From DATJPR01 sp963811705 (GTDB taxonomy: Bacteria > Bacteroidota > Ignavibacteria > UBA10030 > UBA6906), in the NCBI GenBank assembly GCA_963811705.1, contig CAWESL010000010.1:124001-188000 (forward strand): a DNA stretch of 64,000 nt, in the 5' to 3' direction. Of this stretch, positions 1 through 7,986 are shown piece after piece (position 1 is the stretch's first letter; every line of letters begins with the position of its first letter). The notes beneath the pieces are model-generated. The model was not told the origin of the DNA, made no database searches, and saw only the letters and a program-made list of their open reading frames with translations. The translations under genes were made by a program, and so were the position numbers.

Positions 1-2161
1 CAACGGCCTGAAAGCCTCCTCGAACAAGTTCAACAATTACCGGTACGTCGGCAGCGTCGAGGGGCGCTTCTTCGGCGAGCAGCTGGGCGTTTTTGCCCAG
101 GCGGATCTCGAACGGCGGAACCTGAGCTCGAACGAATTTGGCGGCACGTACACCAACCTCGGTAACAGTCACATCGAATATCTGACGAACGGCGTTACGC
201 TCAACGATGTTGCCCGCGACAGGCAGCGGGCAAACGGTACCCTCGTGATGGACTACAGACTGCCGGAAGGGAAGATTACGTTTTCGAACTTCTTCAGCAA
301 GGGATCGACGGACGAGCAAAACCGCGGCCAACTCTTCAACACGGCCTCGAATCTGCAGAACTACACGCTCGCCTACTCCAATAGTACTCTCGGCCTGATC
401 ACGAATTCGCTGACCGTCGAACATCAGATTCCCCTCTTTCGCGCGACACTCAAGCTTTCCCATTCGTACTCCGAGACGAAAGACCCCGATGACTGGACCG
501 TCGGGTTCCAGCAGGCGCCTGCGGGATTGACCCAGTTCATCGGCAAGACGAACGTCTATCCACAGGATGTCGTCCGGGCTGCCGTTGTCGACCCGACGCA
601 AGCGTACCTCGGAAGCATCATCAGTTCCAGCAGCTTCACCCGGGAACGAGCGTATACGGCGTCGTTGGACCTGCAGACCGATGTCAATGTCTCGGATCTC
701 ATCACCTCGGTGGTGAAATTCGGGGGAAAATACCGCTATCTCACCCGGTCCAACACGCAGGACCAGTATACGGGGCAGGGGTTCGGACTGACGAGCGCGA
801 AGCTTGTCGACAGCCTGATTGCTTCACACTTTCCTTCAACCCGGCAATACTCCAGCACCACCAGCATTCCCATCGGGCCGTTTCTCGATCCCGGGTTCAG
901 CTATGCCGGGTTCCTGAACGGCGATTACGCGATGTCCCTGCCGCTGAATTACGGGATGCTCGCCGACATGGCATCGTTCGTCCGGCATAACCCGATCATC
1001 AGCTCCACCCAGAACCTCACGTATTTCCACGATCAATTCAATTCCACAACATACAACTACGATGGTCATGAGGGCCAGGGGGCATTTTACGTCATGGCGA
1101 CGGTCAACGTCGGCCCGGAGCTGACCATCATCCCCGGCGTGCGTTACCAGGACCTCCGCAGGACGTACACGGCTCCGCGCGGGCAGCAGAATACAAGCTC
1201 GGCGCTGGGCGGGGCGTATCGCTATTACGACACGACGATCACGGTGGACAACGGTTACTGGCTTCCCGATGTGCTGATCCGTTACAAGCCTCTCAGCTGG
1301 TTCGATCTCCGCCTGTCCTATTCGAATACGATCTCGTATCCGGACTACAATGCCATCGTCCCGCGGATCGACCGGCAAATCGGCAACGCGATCAACTGGA
1401 ACAATGTCGCTCTGACTCCGACCCGCTCGAGGAACTACGACATCTACGCGTCGTTCTACGACAACACGATCGGGTTGTTCACGATCGGAGCGTTCCTGAA
1501 ACAGATCGACGACCTCATCTATCAGACGAACTTCTACGTCGTCGATTCTGCGGCGGTTCCCTACCTGCCGCCGAACCTGAGTACGCTCGCCCCGACGGGA
1601 ACGTACAATATCTTCACCTTCGTCAACGATCCGTTCCGGATCAACAACTGGGGCATCGAGCTCGATTGGCAGACGCATTTCTGGTATCTCCCGCATCCGC
1701 TCGACGGGCTTGTGCTGAACGTCAACTACACGCACATCTTCTCGAAAGCCCAGTATCCGTATTCGGAACTCCGAAGGATCGGGGGGCCCCGGGTGTTCAC
1801 CTTCGTGAACGTCGACACATCGTTCACGTCGCGGCTCATCACCCAACCGAACAACATCGTCAACCTGTCGCTCGGGTACGACTATGAAGGCTTTTCCATC
1901 AGGGTCTCCATGCTTTTCCAGGACGACATCTTCACCGGCCTGAGCTTCTGGGATCAGCTCCGGACCACGACATCCGCCTATACGCGGTGGGACCTTTCCG
2001 TCAAGCAGAATCTCCCGTGGTTCAATCTTCAACTGTATGGCGATCTGAACAACCTGAATGCGGCAAGCGACGTCGCTTTGATCAACGTCCCGACGACCGT
2101 CCCGGCGTCGCAGCAATCGTACGGATTGACAGCGGATCTCGGCTTGCGATGGCATTTCTAA
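1..2161 (+). CDS. TonB-dependent receptor, C-terminal part (5' truncated by window)
   Basis: The frame is open from base 2 and runs to the TAA at 2159-2161, so the N-terminus (signal, plug domain) lies outside the window. What is present, about 719 residues, alternates short aromatic-rich beta strands with long loops, as in an outer-membrane beta-barrel. It ends in the 'DLGLRWHF' type of C-terminal strand with a terminal Phe, typical of barrel proteins assembled by the BAM complex. Size and strand pattern fit a TonB-dependent receptor of the carbohydrate/SusC-like or siderophore type, but the substrate cannot be read. The next gene downstream encodes a T9SS-secreted protein and the one after a GH20 hexosaminidase, so glycan-derived substrates are plausible (inference). 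The ATG at 245 is internal and should not be taken as the start. Confidence 0.85.
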   Translation, partial: NGLKASSNKFNNYRYVGSVEGRFFGEQLGVFAQADLERRNLSSNEFGGTYTNLGNSHIEYLTNGVTLNDVARDRQRANGTLVMDYRLPEGKITFSNFFSKGSTDEQNRGQLFNTASNLQNYTLAYSNSTLGLITNSLTVEHQIPLFRATLKLSHSYSETKDPDDWTVGFQQAPAGLTQFIGKTNVYPQDVVRAAVVDPTQAYLGSIISSSSFTRERAYTASLDLQTDVNVSDLITSVVKFGGKYRYLTRSNTQDQYTGQGFGLTSAKLVDSLIASHFPSTRQYSSTTSIPIGPFLDPGFSYAGFLNGDYAMSLPLNYGMLADMASFVRHNPIISSTQNLTYFHDQFNSTTYNYDGHEGQGAFYVMATVNVGPELTIIPGVRYQDLRRTYTAPRGQQNTSSALGGAYRYYDTTITVDNGYWLPDVLIRYKPLSWFDLRLSYSNTISYPDYNAIVPRIDRQIGNAINWNNVALTPTRSRNYDIYASFYDNTIGLFTIGAFLKQIDDLIYQTNFYVVDSAAVPYLPPNLSTLAPTGTYNIFTFVNDPFRINNWGIELDWQTHFWYLPHPLDGLVLNVNYTHIFSKAQYPYSELRRIGGPRVFTFVNVDTSFTSRLITQPNNIVNLSLGYDYEGFSIRVSMLFQDDIFTGLSFWDQLRTTTSAYTRWDLSVKQNLPWFNLQLYGDLNNLNAASDVALINVPTTVPASQQSYGLTADLGLRWHF

Positions 2162-2302
2162 ATCATGCAGCATCATTTCTCTTCAGGGGTCCATGAGTGT
2201 CAAACGGCGGTACGGCAAAGGAGGTGATCTTGCGGATCTGAGTGTGTTTTGCTCGAATCAGTATCACTGCTGCAGTTCACACACGTCACAAGGAGGAGGG
2301 TT

Positions 2303-4045
2303 ATGAAACATCTACTGACCGTAGTCTTGGCGGTTGCTCTGGTGGCGCTGTTCGTTGCGCCGACCCAGATGTTCGCAGCGTCAGACACGCTACGGGTTTA
2401 CGCGAGCGACGGACTTCTCGACCAGATCGTCAGGGCCGATACGCTCGGGAACGGGACGCAGGCGCATCATGTCTATATGCTTGCCACCACGGACACCACG
2501 TATATCTTCGACGCGACGATTACCGTAAAATCCAGCGTTGCGTTCATCGGCGTTCCCAAGGCCGGTACCGGGAAGCTTCCCACCATCCAGCCCGACGTCC
2601 TCGGCGATCTGTCCATTCCGGGCGTCCTGTTCACCCTGACCGGGAACCACTCGACAGGGACGTTCAAGAACCTGTATCTCCTGGGCATTGCCGTCAACAA
2701 TCAGGTCAACTACGGCGGAGGACAGGCGATACAACTGACCGCAGACAGCTCGACGATCGTCGCGGACAATGTGGTGTTCGAACAGTGGTCGCAGTTTGCG
2801 ATCGGCTATGCCGGCAGCTACTGCAAGTTCTTCATCACCAACTGCAAGTTCCGGAACATGACGACGCAGCCGAACCAGTACTATGTCGGCGAAGTGCTCC
2901 GCAACGAGAACTATGTTGCGGCGTTCAAGACGGATTCCATCGTGATCAAAAACAACACGATGCTCTGCGTCAGCGGTTACGCGACGGCGGCGACCGGCGG
3001 AATCGTCAATTACTATGAGTTCTCCCACAACAACGTCATCTACACCTTCAAGAATCCATTCTTCCTCGACAGAATGGTGAACGCCAGATTCAACAACAAT
3101 ATCTTCTACGGCGTGTATGCAGGTGGTCAGAACAAGACGGAGTTCAACGGTGGATGGGATTCCTTCACGGCGGGAACAGTCGCATCGATCATCACCATGG
3201 GTCCGCTCGATTCGACGACCGCGGCGATCCTCCTCGGGCACGCGTCGACCGGCGCAGGCGACACGACGGCGGAAAAGCTGAGAAAGATCGAAGTGAAGAA
3301 CAACGACTATTTCTGGCCGGCTGGCCTGGTGTCGTACTGGGCGGCATGGAATGACACCGCGCACGTCGACTCCATCTATACTCCGGTGTGGATGAATGCG
3401 CAAAGCGTCACCATGTTCACCGACAAAACGAAGTGGCCCGGATTTGTCGAGTCGGGCAATGCGAACGTCGATCCCGGCTTTGGCGCTTCCGTTCCCGGCG
3501 TCCTGAATCCTGGAACGGCGAATGCAAACGGCGTCGGCCTGCTAAACTGGTTTGCAGCAGTCCGCGGCGGAGCGGGCACGACGGAAACGTACGGCTACAA
3601 CTTCACGCAGGTCCAGAATACGGCGAATTGGGTTCCGCCGTGGCCGTTGCCCGAAAGCAACGACATGAAGTATACGAACGCGACACTGATGACCGGTGCC
3701 ACAGACGGCAAGCAGGTCGGCGACCTCTATTGGTGGGTCGGTGGCCCTTCTGCCGTTCAGCCGCAGGCGGGCACGGTCGCCCAAACGTATTCGCTGTCAC
3801 AGAACTATCCGAATCCGTTCAACCCGACAACACAGATATCGTTCAACCTCCCGAAGGCGGGAAATGTCGAGTTGCAGGTGTTCAACATGCTCGGACAGCA
3901 AGTGTCGACCCTGATCAGCGGATCCATGGCGGCCGGGCAACACATCGCCACATTCGACGCCCGCAATCTTGCCAGCGGTCTCTACTTCTACCGGCTGACG
4001 GCAGGAAGCTACTCGGCGACGATGAAGATGATGCTGATCAAGTAA
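2303..4045 (+). CDS. Secreted beta-helix-like protein with T9SS sorting domain
   Basis: The start is the ATG at 2303 because a strong AAGGAGGAGGG site sits just upstream and a clean signal peptide follows (MKHLLTVVLAVALVALFVAP, cut near AASD). This gives 580 residues; a longer reading from 2249 would bury the signal. The middle (residues about 60-330) has repeated short strands rich in Asn, Val and Ile (for example 'NNTMLCV', 'NNVIYTF', 'NNNIFYGV'), the look of a right-handed parallel beta-helix as in pectate-lyase-like proteins. The last 80 residues are a type A T9SS C-terminal domain (SLSQNYPNPFNPTTQI, then GQHIATFDA and GLYFYRL). The protein is therefore predicted to be exported by Sec and then moved across or onto the outer membrane by T9SS. 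No catalytic motif was recognised. Confidence 0.85.
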   Translation: MKHLLTVVLAVALVALFVAPTQMFAASDTLRVYASDGLLDQIVRADTLGNGTQAHHVYMLATTDTTYIFDATITVKSSVAFIGVPKAGTGKLPTIQPDVLGDLSIPGVLFTLTGNHSTGTFKNLYLLGIAVNNQVNYGGGQAIQLTADSSTIVADNVVFEQWSQFAIGYAGSYCKFFITNCKFRNMTTQPNQYYVGEVLRNENYVAAFKTDSIVIKNNTMLCVSGYATAATGGIVNYYEFSHNNVIYTFKNPFFLDRMVNARFNNNIFYGVYAGGQNKTEFNGGWDSFTAGTVASIITMGPLDSTTAAILLGHASTGAGDTTAEKLRKIEVKNNDYFWPAGLVSYWAAWNDTAHVDSIYTPVWMNAQSVTMFTDKTKWPGFVESGNANVDPGFGASVPGVLNPGTANANGVGLLNWFAAVRGGAGTTETYGYNFTQVQNTANWVPPWPLPESNDMKYTNATLMTGATDGKQVGDLYWWVGGPSAVQPQAGTVAQTYSLSQNYPNPFNPTTQISFNLPKAGNVELQVFNMLGQQVSTLISGSMAAGQHIATFDARNLASGLYFYRLTAGSYSATMKMMLIK

Positions 4046-4190
4046 CAGCAGACAGCAGACAGCAGACAGCAGACAGCGGACAAGACAGCGGACAGTGGAT
4101 TACAAACTGTATACACTGTACACTGTGGATAATTGACAGGCCACAGAATCTCGGATTTGTCCACTACTGTCTACCATCAACTGTCAACTG
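4046..4190. repeat. Heptamer tandem repeat array (CAGCAGA type)
   Basis: Directly after the TAA stop of the preceding gene the sequence reads CAGCAGA four times, then CAGCGGA, a disturbed unit, CAGCGGA and CAGTGGA. From about 4108 it continues with degenerate units of the opposite sense (ACTGTAC, ACTGTGG, later CAACTGT CAACTG near 4177-4190). The period is 7 bases. The same heptamer family occurs at 49658-49725 and, inside a gene, at 56064-56098. Confidence 0.8.
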
Positions 4191-4200
4191 ATTTTCACGG

Positions 4201-4237
4201 GGCGCCTCCGAAACATGCCGGGGGCGCCTTCTTTGTA
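4201..4237 (+). terminator. Rho-independent terminator
   Basis: A 10-bp stem (GGCGCCTCCG at 4201-4210 pairing with CGGGGGCGCC at 4219-4228, one G-T wobble) encloses an 8-base loop and is followed by TTCTTTGTATT. It would end transcription of the T9SS gene after the heptamer array. Confidence 0.75.
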
Positions 4238-4299
4238 TTGAAGAGTTATTGCCGTAGGTTATGCTTGTCTCCCCAATTTATCAGGTATGCCAGGCCGCC

Positions 4300-6645
4300 A
4301 TGAAGCATTTTCCGATCCTGTACAGCGCGATCCTCTCCTCGGTCCTTCTGTCTCCCTCGATGTTCGCATCGGGATCCATCACGATCATTCCCGAACCCGT
4401 TCGCGTTGCCCGCCAGCCGGGAACATTCACGATTACGCGAGAAACGAAAGTCATCAATGCCGCCCGTGATCGGGTGAGCGAAACGATCAGTCTCTTCGTG
4501 CAGCGGCTTCGCCTCGCCACAGGGTTTCCGCTTCCCGTGCTCCAAGCGGACAGGGCTTCGAAGAATAATGTCATCCTATTTCGAACGATCCGGGAACGCG
4601 ACCTTGGGGAGGAAGGGTATCAGGTTCATGTTACTCCAACGAGCGTGGAAATTCTTGCTCCGACGGATGCCGGGCTCTTCTACGGGTCGGAAACCGTCCT
4701 TCAACTGCTTCCGCCCCAGGCATACGATTCCACGAGAACGCCCGGGGTTGCATGGGAAATGCCGTGCGTATCCATCTGGGACAAGCCGCGTTTTCCCTGG
4801 AGAGGAATGCACCTCGATGTGAGCCGGCATTTTTTCCCGCTTTCATTCATCTACACCTATATCGACCTCATCGCGATGCACAAGATGAATGTGTTCCACT
4901 GGCATCTGACGGACGACCAGGGCTGGCGAATTGAGATCAAAAAATACCCGCGGTTGACCGACATCGGGTCGTGGAGGGTGAACCGGGAAGATCAGCCGTG
5001 GGAAAATCGCGATCCGCAGCAACCCGGCGAGAAGGCGACCTACGGAGGGTTCTATACGCAGGAACAGATCAAAGCGGTCGTACGGTATGCTGCGGACCGC
5101 CATGTGACGATCGTGCCGGAGATTGAGATGCCGGCGCACTCGGTGGAGGCGCTTGCGGCGTATCCACAATTCTCGTGCACCGGTGGACCATTCACCGTCC
5201 CCCCGGGAGGGGTCTGGCCGGATTCGACGATCTTCTGCGCAGGGAACAACGGCACCTTCGTCTTTCTTGAAAACGTCCTGACCGAGGTGATGCGTCTCTT
5301 TCCGGGAACGTACATCCACATCGGCGGCGATGAAGCCGACAAAACAAACTGGGCGCGATGCCCGAAATGTCAGGCCCGGATCAGGAGCGAGGGTCTGAAA
5401 AACACGGAAGAACTCCAGTCGTATTTCATCAAACGCATCGCACGGTTTCTCAAGGAGCACCACCGCAAAGCGATCGGATGGGATGAGATCCTCGAAGGAG
5501 GCCTTCCGCCCGGAGCATCGGTGATGTCCTGGCGCGGTGTGGAAGGGGGGATCAACGCCGTGAAACAGGGAAGCGACGTGGTAATGACCCCCGGATCCTA
5601 CTGCTATTTCGATTCGTATCAAAGCGCGGACGACAGTCTGTCGCAGGTCTTCTCCGCGCGGCTGCCTTTGCACAAAGTGTATCAGTTCAATCCCGTCCCG
5701 GATAGCCTGTCACCAGAGGACTCGGCGCACATTCTCGGTGGAGAAGCGTGTGTGTGGACAGAACAGGTGCCCACGCCGCGGCGCGCCGAACAGGTCGTGC
5801 TGCCGAGGATGGCGGCAATGGCCGAAGACCTCTGGTCGCCGTTGGCCTCCCGCAACTGGGAGGACTTTGTCGTGCGCGTGGATCAGGAGACGAAACGCTA
5901 TGCCGCTCTCGGATATGCGTTCGCAAAGAACACCTACGCCGTTGAGATCGCCATCACCCCCGATCCACGGGACCGACTCGAACGTGCCGTGCTCTCCACG
6001 GAAGCTCCCGTGCCGGAGATTCGCTTCACCCTTGATGGGTCGCTCCCCGATTCTGCTTCACCCCGCTATTCCGGGCCAATCACGATCGATTCTTCAGCGC
6101 AACTCCGCGCGCTGGCGTTTCGCGCCGGACGGCCTCTCGGTCAGCCGACCGGCGAGAGTATCGTCTTTCATCGGGCATCGTTCAAGCCCGTAACGTATCG
6201 AAGGGCCTATAGCCCGAAGTACACCGGCGGAGGACCGTTTGGCCTCACTGACGGATTACGAGGAAGTTCTCAATACGCTGACGGACGCTGGCAGGGGTTC
6301 CTGGAAGACGATCTCGATGTGCAGATTGACCTTGGGGACAGTACGTCAATCAACAGTATCGCATGCGGGTTCCTTGAAAACCCGGGGGTCTACATCTTTT
6401 TCCCTGATTCGGTGGATTTCGACGTGTCGACCGATGGGGTGCACTTTTCCCGGGTGGGTGCCGTTGTTCCGACCTACGGACGGGAAAAGCGTGACCTCGC
6501 CGTGAAGGACTTCGCCGTGACCTTCGCGCCTGTGTCGGGACGTTACATTCGGGTGCACGCGAAAAATGTCGGGACAGTACCCGCGGGCTACAAAGGCGAA
6601 GGCGAGCCCGCATGGGTGTTCGCGGATGAAGTGATCGTCAGGTAG
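4300..6645 (+). CDS. Secreted beta-N-acetylhexosaminidase (GH20)
   Basis: This enzyme releases terminal GlcNAc/GalNAc from glycans or chitin oligomers. The frame is open from 4261, but the ATG at 4300 gives a signal peptide (MKHFPILYSAILSSVLLSPS) and 781 residues. Domains in order: GH20 N-terminal alpha/beta domain (about 25-160), GH20 TIM barrel (about 165-540) with the catalytic Asp-Glu pair in 'HIGGDEAD' (D344/E345) and the substrate region 'HWHLTDDQGWRIEIKKYP', then a chitobiase C-terminal-like domain ('FTLDGSLPDSASPRYSGPI') and an F5/8 type C (discoidin)-like carbohydrate-binding domain ending the protein ('FDVSTDGVHFSRVG'). The layout matches Bacteroidota GH20 enzymes. Its 3' end overlaps the convergent racemase gene by 8 bases. 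GH20 assignment is firm; exact substrate is not known. Confidence 0.93.
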   Translation: MKHFPILYSAILSSVLLSPSMFASGSITIIPEPVRVARQPGTFTITRETKVINAARDRVSETISLFVQRLRLATGFPLPVLQADRASKNNVILFRTIRERDLGEEGYQVHVTPTSVEILAPTDAGLFYGSETVLQLLPPQAYDSTRTPGVAWEMPCVSIWDKPRFPWRGMHLDVSRHFFPLSFIYTYIDLIAMHKMNVFHWHLTDDQGWRIEIKKYPRLTDIGSWRVNREDQPWENRDPQQPGEKATYGGFYTQEQIKAVVRYAADRHVTIVPEIEMPAHSVEALAAYPQFSCTGGPFTVPPGGVWPDSTIFCAGNNGTFVFLENVLTEVMRLFPGTYIHIGGDEADKTNWARCPKCQARIRSEGLKNTEELQSYFIKRIARFLKEHHRKAIGWDEILEGGLPPGASVMSWRGVEGGINAVKQGSDVVMTPGSYCYFDSYQSADDSLSQVFSARLPLHKVYQFNPVPDSLSPEDSAHILGGEACVWTEQVPTPRRAEQVVLPRMAAMAEDLWSPLASRNWEDFVVRVDQETKRYAALGYAFAKNTYAVEIAITPDPRDRLERAVLSTEAPVPEIRFTLDGSLPDSASPRYSGPITIDSSAQLRALAFRAGRPLGQPTGESIVFHRASFKPVTYRRAYSPKYTGGGPFGLTDGLRGSSQYADGRWQGFLEDDLDVQIDLGDSTSINSIACGFLENPGVYIFFPDSVDFDVSTDGVHFSRVGAVVPTYGREKRDLAVKDFAVTFAPVSGRYIRVHAKNVGTVPAGYKGEGEPAWVFADEVIVR

Positions 6646-7912
6646 GATCGACGCCGACGAGCGTGTATGGTCCATTCGGGATGACCGCCACGGTCGCTCC
6701 GTGCCCGTGTCTCGCAAACGCGTCGTGCAGTGCGCTCTCGACGTTCGGCGCTGAATCGACAAACAGTCTTTCTCGAAGCGGGCGGGGGATCCCGTCTGCG
6801 ACGATGACGATATGCGCCTTTCGCGCCGCCTTGGCACATTCCTCAAGCTGCCATTGATCGATGGCCACCGGGTTCTTCAGGATCGCATCGACGAATGTTC
6901 CCGCCGAGTCATAGCTCGTCGCCATGGCGGAGAACTCTCTTCCTCCCAACCCTTCCGTGCATTCCGCCGCGACGATCAGCGTGCCGCCTTCCCTGATGAT
7001 CGGGAGGGCGGCGGTCATCCCTTTCACTGCCTGGTAATACGTCAGGTCGAGAGGGAATCCGGCACTTGAGGTGACGACAATGTCGACGGGGGCCCGGAGG
7101 CTTGCATTCACGGCGGCACGGACATGTCGGACACCGTCCCCGTGAGCTATCACGGGATGACCCGCGAACATGCCGGTGATCGTGTTGCGGGAATTCAGTG
7201 ACACATTGACGATGAAGTCGTGCCCCGCCATTGCCGCGATCCGGAGAAGTTCTTCGTGGAGCGGATTCCCGTCGATGCACCCTTCCCGGCAGTGCGCGTC
7301 CTCGAGGAAGTGCGGGCTATGAAGCGCCTTGATCGTTTCCTCGCCGGCACACCCTGGGGCGACGAGTTTTCTCCCGCCGGAGAAGCCCGCCATCAGATGC
7401 GGTTCAATGAACCCCGTCGTGATTTTGAGCCCGGCCCGGCAATATCGCTCGTCGATGAGGACCGGGGTTGCGTGCGGCGTGGTGCCAAGGAAGCGCTGCT
7501 CCTGGAGTTCGCGCGCATGATGATCAGTGACGGTGTACCGGGCAAGGATCGCATCGCCCACCAGCATCCGGCGTTCCTCGGCGGTGCTGGGCCGATGGAG
7601 CCCCGTTGCAATCAGGATTTCGATGTTTGCAGGAAGGATGCCGGATTTCTCTAACGTCTCGAGAATCGGCGGAAGGAGCAGGGTATTCGGCACAGGCCGG
7701 GTAATATCGCTGATAACGACACAGGCCGACGAGACGCGGCGAGCCAGAGCGGCAAGTGGAGGCGAACCGATCGGATGCTCGAGCTGCCGGAAGAGCTCGC
7801 CCGTTGCGTCCGTGAGCGGCGGAGCCCCGGACTGGTCCAAGACCTTCGTGAGGTTTGCATCGGGAACTTCGATGTCCAGTCCGTTCTTTCCGTATGCGAT
7901 GTGCACACGCAT
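6638..7912 (-). CDS. larA: LarA-type nickel-dependent lactate racemase family protein
   Basis: LarA interconverts L- and D-lactate using a nickel-pincer nucleotide cofactor. The 424 residues match the family length, and the key residues known from Lactobacillus plantarum LarA (H108, H174, K184, H200) are all visible here at H106 (TGLHRP), H172 and K182 (in 'EPHLMAGFSGGRKLVAPG') and H198 (KALHSP), a constant offset of two. The ATG at 7912 is preceded by AAGGAG. The gene is the last of a minus-strand set with an FAD/Fe-S D-lactate dehydrogenase (74 bases upstream) and a RhaEW-type enzyme, which supports a role in lactate metabolism. Family members can act on other 2-hydroxyacids (malate, hydroxyglutarate and others), so the substrate is an inference from context. 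The cofactor genes larB, larC and larE are not in the window. Confidence 0.85.
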   Translation of the reverse strand: MRVHIAYGKNGLDIEVPDANLTKVLDQSGAPPLTDATGELFRQLEHPIGSPPLAALARRVSSACVVISDITRPVPNTLLLPPILETLEKSGILPANIEILIATGLHRPSTAEERRMLVGDAILARYTVTDHHARELQEQRFLGTTPHATPVLIDERYCRAGLKITTGFIEPHLMAGFSGGRKLVAPGCAGEETIKALHSPHFLEDAHCREGCIDGNPLHEELLRIAAMAGHDFIVNVSLNSRNTITGMFAGHPVIAHGDGVRHVRAAVNASLRAPVDIVVTSSAGFPLDLTYYQAVKGMTAALPIIREGGTLIVAAECTEGLGGREFSAMATSYDSAGTFVDAILKNPVAIDQWQLEECAKAARKAHIVIVADGIPRPLRERLFVDSAPNVESALHDAFARHGHGATVAVIPNGPYTLVGVDPT

Positions 7913-7986
7913 TACAATTCTCCTTCAATTCCTCTTCGGAAATCAACGCGGGTCCCAAGGAGCGAAATCGGTCCGGCGTGAAGGCC

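Noticed and set aside
836..2176. Long minus-strand open frame (446 codons) opposite the TonB receptor gene
   Set aside because: Arg/Val/Asp-rich nonsense composition typical of the shadow of a GC-rich gene; no start signal and no domain.
4046..4130. Possible CRISPR array because of the regular short repeats
   Set aside because: The unit is 7 bases with no spacers and no cas genes nearby; it is a simple tandem repeat.
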